Assembly: GCA_030537635.1 (NCBI GenBank)
Contig: JAUNVM010000001.1
Span: 42,099-106,098, forward strand
DNA: 64,000 nt
From: Flaviflexus sp.
GTDB lineage: Bacteria > Actinomycetota > Actinomycetes > Actinomycetales > Actinomycetaceae
Reading direction: 5' to 3'
Part shown: positions 62,888 through 64,000 of the stretch, piece by piece
Layout: each line of letters starts with the position of its first letter
How positions within the stretch are numbered: position 1 is the stretch's first letter
Position numbers and translations under genes: made by a program
Notes under the pieces: model-generated
Databases searched by the model: none
Told to the model about the DNA's origin: nothing
What the model saw: the letters and a program-made list of their open reading frames with translations, nothing else

Positions 62888-64000
62888 ATGCTCGGTCTAA
62901 AGCGACTGACCGCCAAGACGGGCGCCGCGGTTTTCGCCGCGTTCGCGCTCCTCGCCGGCGGCTCAGCACTTCCTAGCGCCGTAGCCGCGCCCGCATATGG
63001 TGCACCCACGATTGTTGATGAGTGCGGCACGGAGAATGACACGATCACCTTCCCGGCAACCTTCTCCGACGGTACGTCGGTGGAGTACGTCGAGGGAGGC
63101 GCGCAGTACCCCGTTGGCACCCCCATTGCCATCGACGACGTGCTTCGCTCGCGCATCACCACGACCGGTGGCCACTTCACCGCGGTTGGCGAGAAGAGCG
63201 GCTACCCGCCGGTTGCCACCGAGGTGGAGTTCACCGTCGTCCACACTTTCAACGATGAGCCCTGCGAGGCGGAGGCTCCCGTCGAGGAGACGGCTACCGC
63301 TCCCTTCACCCACGATGGTAAGGAGCTCGTGAGCATCGTCGTGGAGAAGGATGGCACCACCTGGACGGTGCTTCCCGGCGCTGAGTACGACGCAGACGCC
63401 GTGATCGTCGAATACAACTACAAGGATGAGACCCCGGCCCCGGAGCTCACCCCGGACCCGGAGCCGACCCCCGACCCGGACCCCACTCCGGAGCCCGAGG
63501 AGCCGGCTGTTGAGCTTGAAGACGGTATGGTCTGCGAGCCCGGCAGCGACTTCGCCACCGTTGACTGGCTGGTTGTCCCGGCCACCTACCTCGGCGTTGA
63601 CGTTGACTCCATGGTGTTCGAGAACGCCGCTGGCACCACTTTCACCCTCACCTCCGGCAGCCCGCTGGAGGATGGGGCCAAGCTGTTCAAGGTGACCGCC
63701 TCTGACGGCACGGTTCTCTTCGAGGGCTGCCCGAATGTTGTGGCCCCGGAAGAGCCCGAGGAGCCCGGCGAGTGCATCCCCGGTGAAACCGGCGCTCTTG
63801 CCCCCTGGACCGAGGTTCCCGCCACCTTCCAGGGCAAGGACGTGTACTACATGTCCTTCATCAACCCCTCCGGCACCGCTTTCGAGCAGACCCCGGGTAT
63901 GGCTCTTGAAGAGGGCACCATCGTCCTCGCCATCTACGGCACCGACGGCGAGCTGCTCTGGGAGGACTGCGTCCTTCCCGAGGAGCCCACTGAGCCCGAG
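62888..64000 (+). CDS. Secreted acidic modular protein, partial (runs off the right edge)
   Basis: The frame from ATG 62888 is open for 371 codons to the window end. It has a signal peptide (about 1-38: MLGLKRLTAKTGAAVFAAFA, then cleavage near AVAAPA), a first domain of about 95 residues with Cys pairs, a second domain (DGKELVSIVVEKDGTTWTVL), a Pro/Asp/Glu linker (PDPEPTPDPDPTPEPEE) and two homologous Cys-bracketed modules of about 75-80 residues (from 63533 and 63773), each ending in an acidic Pro/Glu linker. The codon usage matches the host. I do not recognise the family; it looks like a cell-surface protein or adhesin. A sorting signal, if any, lies outside the window. Confidence 0.85.
   Translation, partial: MLGLKRLTAKTGAAVFAAFALLAGGSALPSAVAAPAYGAPTIVDECGTENDTITFPATFSDGTSVEYVEGGAQYPVGTPIAIDDVLRSRITTTGGHFTAVGEKSGYPPVATEVEFTVVHTFNDEPCEAEAPVEETATAPFTHDGKELVSIVVEKDGTTWTVLPGAEYDADAVIVEYNYKDETPAPELTPDPEPTPDPDPTPEPEEPAVELEDGMVCEPGSDFATVDWLVVPATYLGVDVDSMVFENAAGTTFTLTSGSPLEDGAKLFKVTASDGTVLFEGCPNVVAPEEPEEPGECIPGETGALAPWTEVPATFQGKDVYYMSFINPSGTAFEQTPGMALEEGTIVLAIYGTDGELLWEDCVLPEEPTEPE
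63533..64000 (+). repeat. Tandem Cys-bracketed modules inside the secreted protein
   Basis: Module A (63533-63772, 80 codons) and module B (63773-64000, at least 76 codons) share the pattern C-x-PG...W-x-x-VPAT...DV...F-x-N...GT-x-F...L-x-x-G...DG-x-L-x-E-x-C, followed by an acidic EEP linker. Each has one Cys at the start and one near the end, suggesting an intramodule disulfide. More copies may follow beyond the window. Confidence 0.8.

Overview
The window is high-G+C, densely packed actinobacterial chromosome. Lineage markers are a bL37-type small ribosomal protein, a SigR/RsrA pair (the anti-sigma of the mycothiol redox system), a BldC-like regulator and an Rv3235-family gene beside secA, a fused Kgd-type 2-oxoglutarate dehydrogenase E1/E2, and a MenJ-like reductase. 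A relative of Actinomycetaceae is plausible, but that is inference from gene content. I see no phage, insertion sequence, CRISPR array, rRNA or tRNA.

Layout. 1-1500: small membrane proteins (a partial gene, a PLDc_N-type protein, a DUF4229-type protein, a short tail-anchored protein). 1650-29960: a respiratory supercluster. menB-menE-menA run leftward and menC-menD rightward from a 28-bp divergent promoter. An HtrA protease and a HAAS-domain membrane protein follow, then divergent menF / menG, a MenJ-like reductase, the full nuoA-N complex I operon and a polyprenyl diphosphate synthase translationally coupled to nuoN. Together these make the naphthoquinone head, the isoprenoid tail, its methylation and saturation, and the dehydrogenase that uses the product. 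MenH and the DHNA-CoA thioesterase are not in the window.

30200-36300: a divergent enolase behind a structured leader that resembles the fluoride (crcB) riboswitch but differs at several core positions; then secA, an Rv3235-like gene, a BldC-like regulator and a DUF6912-type gene. 36300-40120: leftward operon DoxX-like - aroA (apparently with a CTG start) - rsgA - hisN-like. 40170-51220: a sialic acid / amino sugar locus: a GntR regulator facing an operon with a peptide-type ABC importer containing a fused permease-ATPase, nanA, nanK, nanE, then nagB-nagA. The products feed fructose-6-phosphate to glycolysis.

51300-64000: sigR-rsrA, bL37, an unrecognised 189-aa protein, an SGNH-fold protein without its catalytic serine, kgd, two overlapping CNNM/CBS (HlyC/CorC) membrane proteins, a secreted M23 peptidase, a glycerophosphodiester phosphodiesterase, a relatively A+T-rich non-coding stretch, and the start of a secreted acidic protein built from Cys-bracketed repeats that runs off the end.

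Two threads seem most worth following. One is the fluoride-riboswitch-like leader with a readable expression platform in front of a paralogous enolase. The other is a recurring TANNNT-like hexamer 6-8 nt upstream of start codons that lack a Shine-Dalgarno sequence, which points to widespread leaderless transcription.
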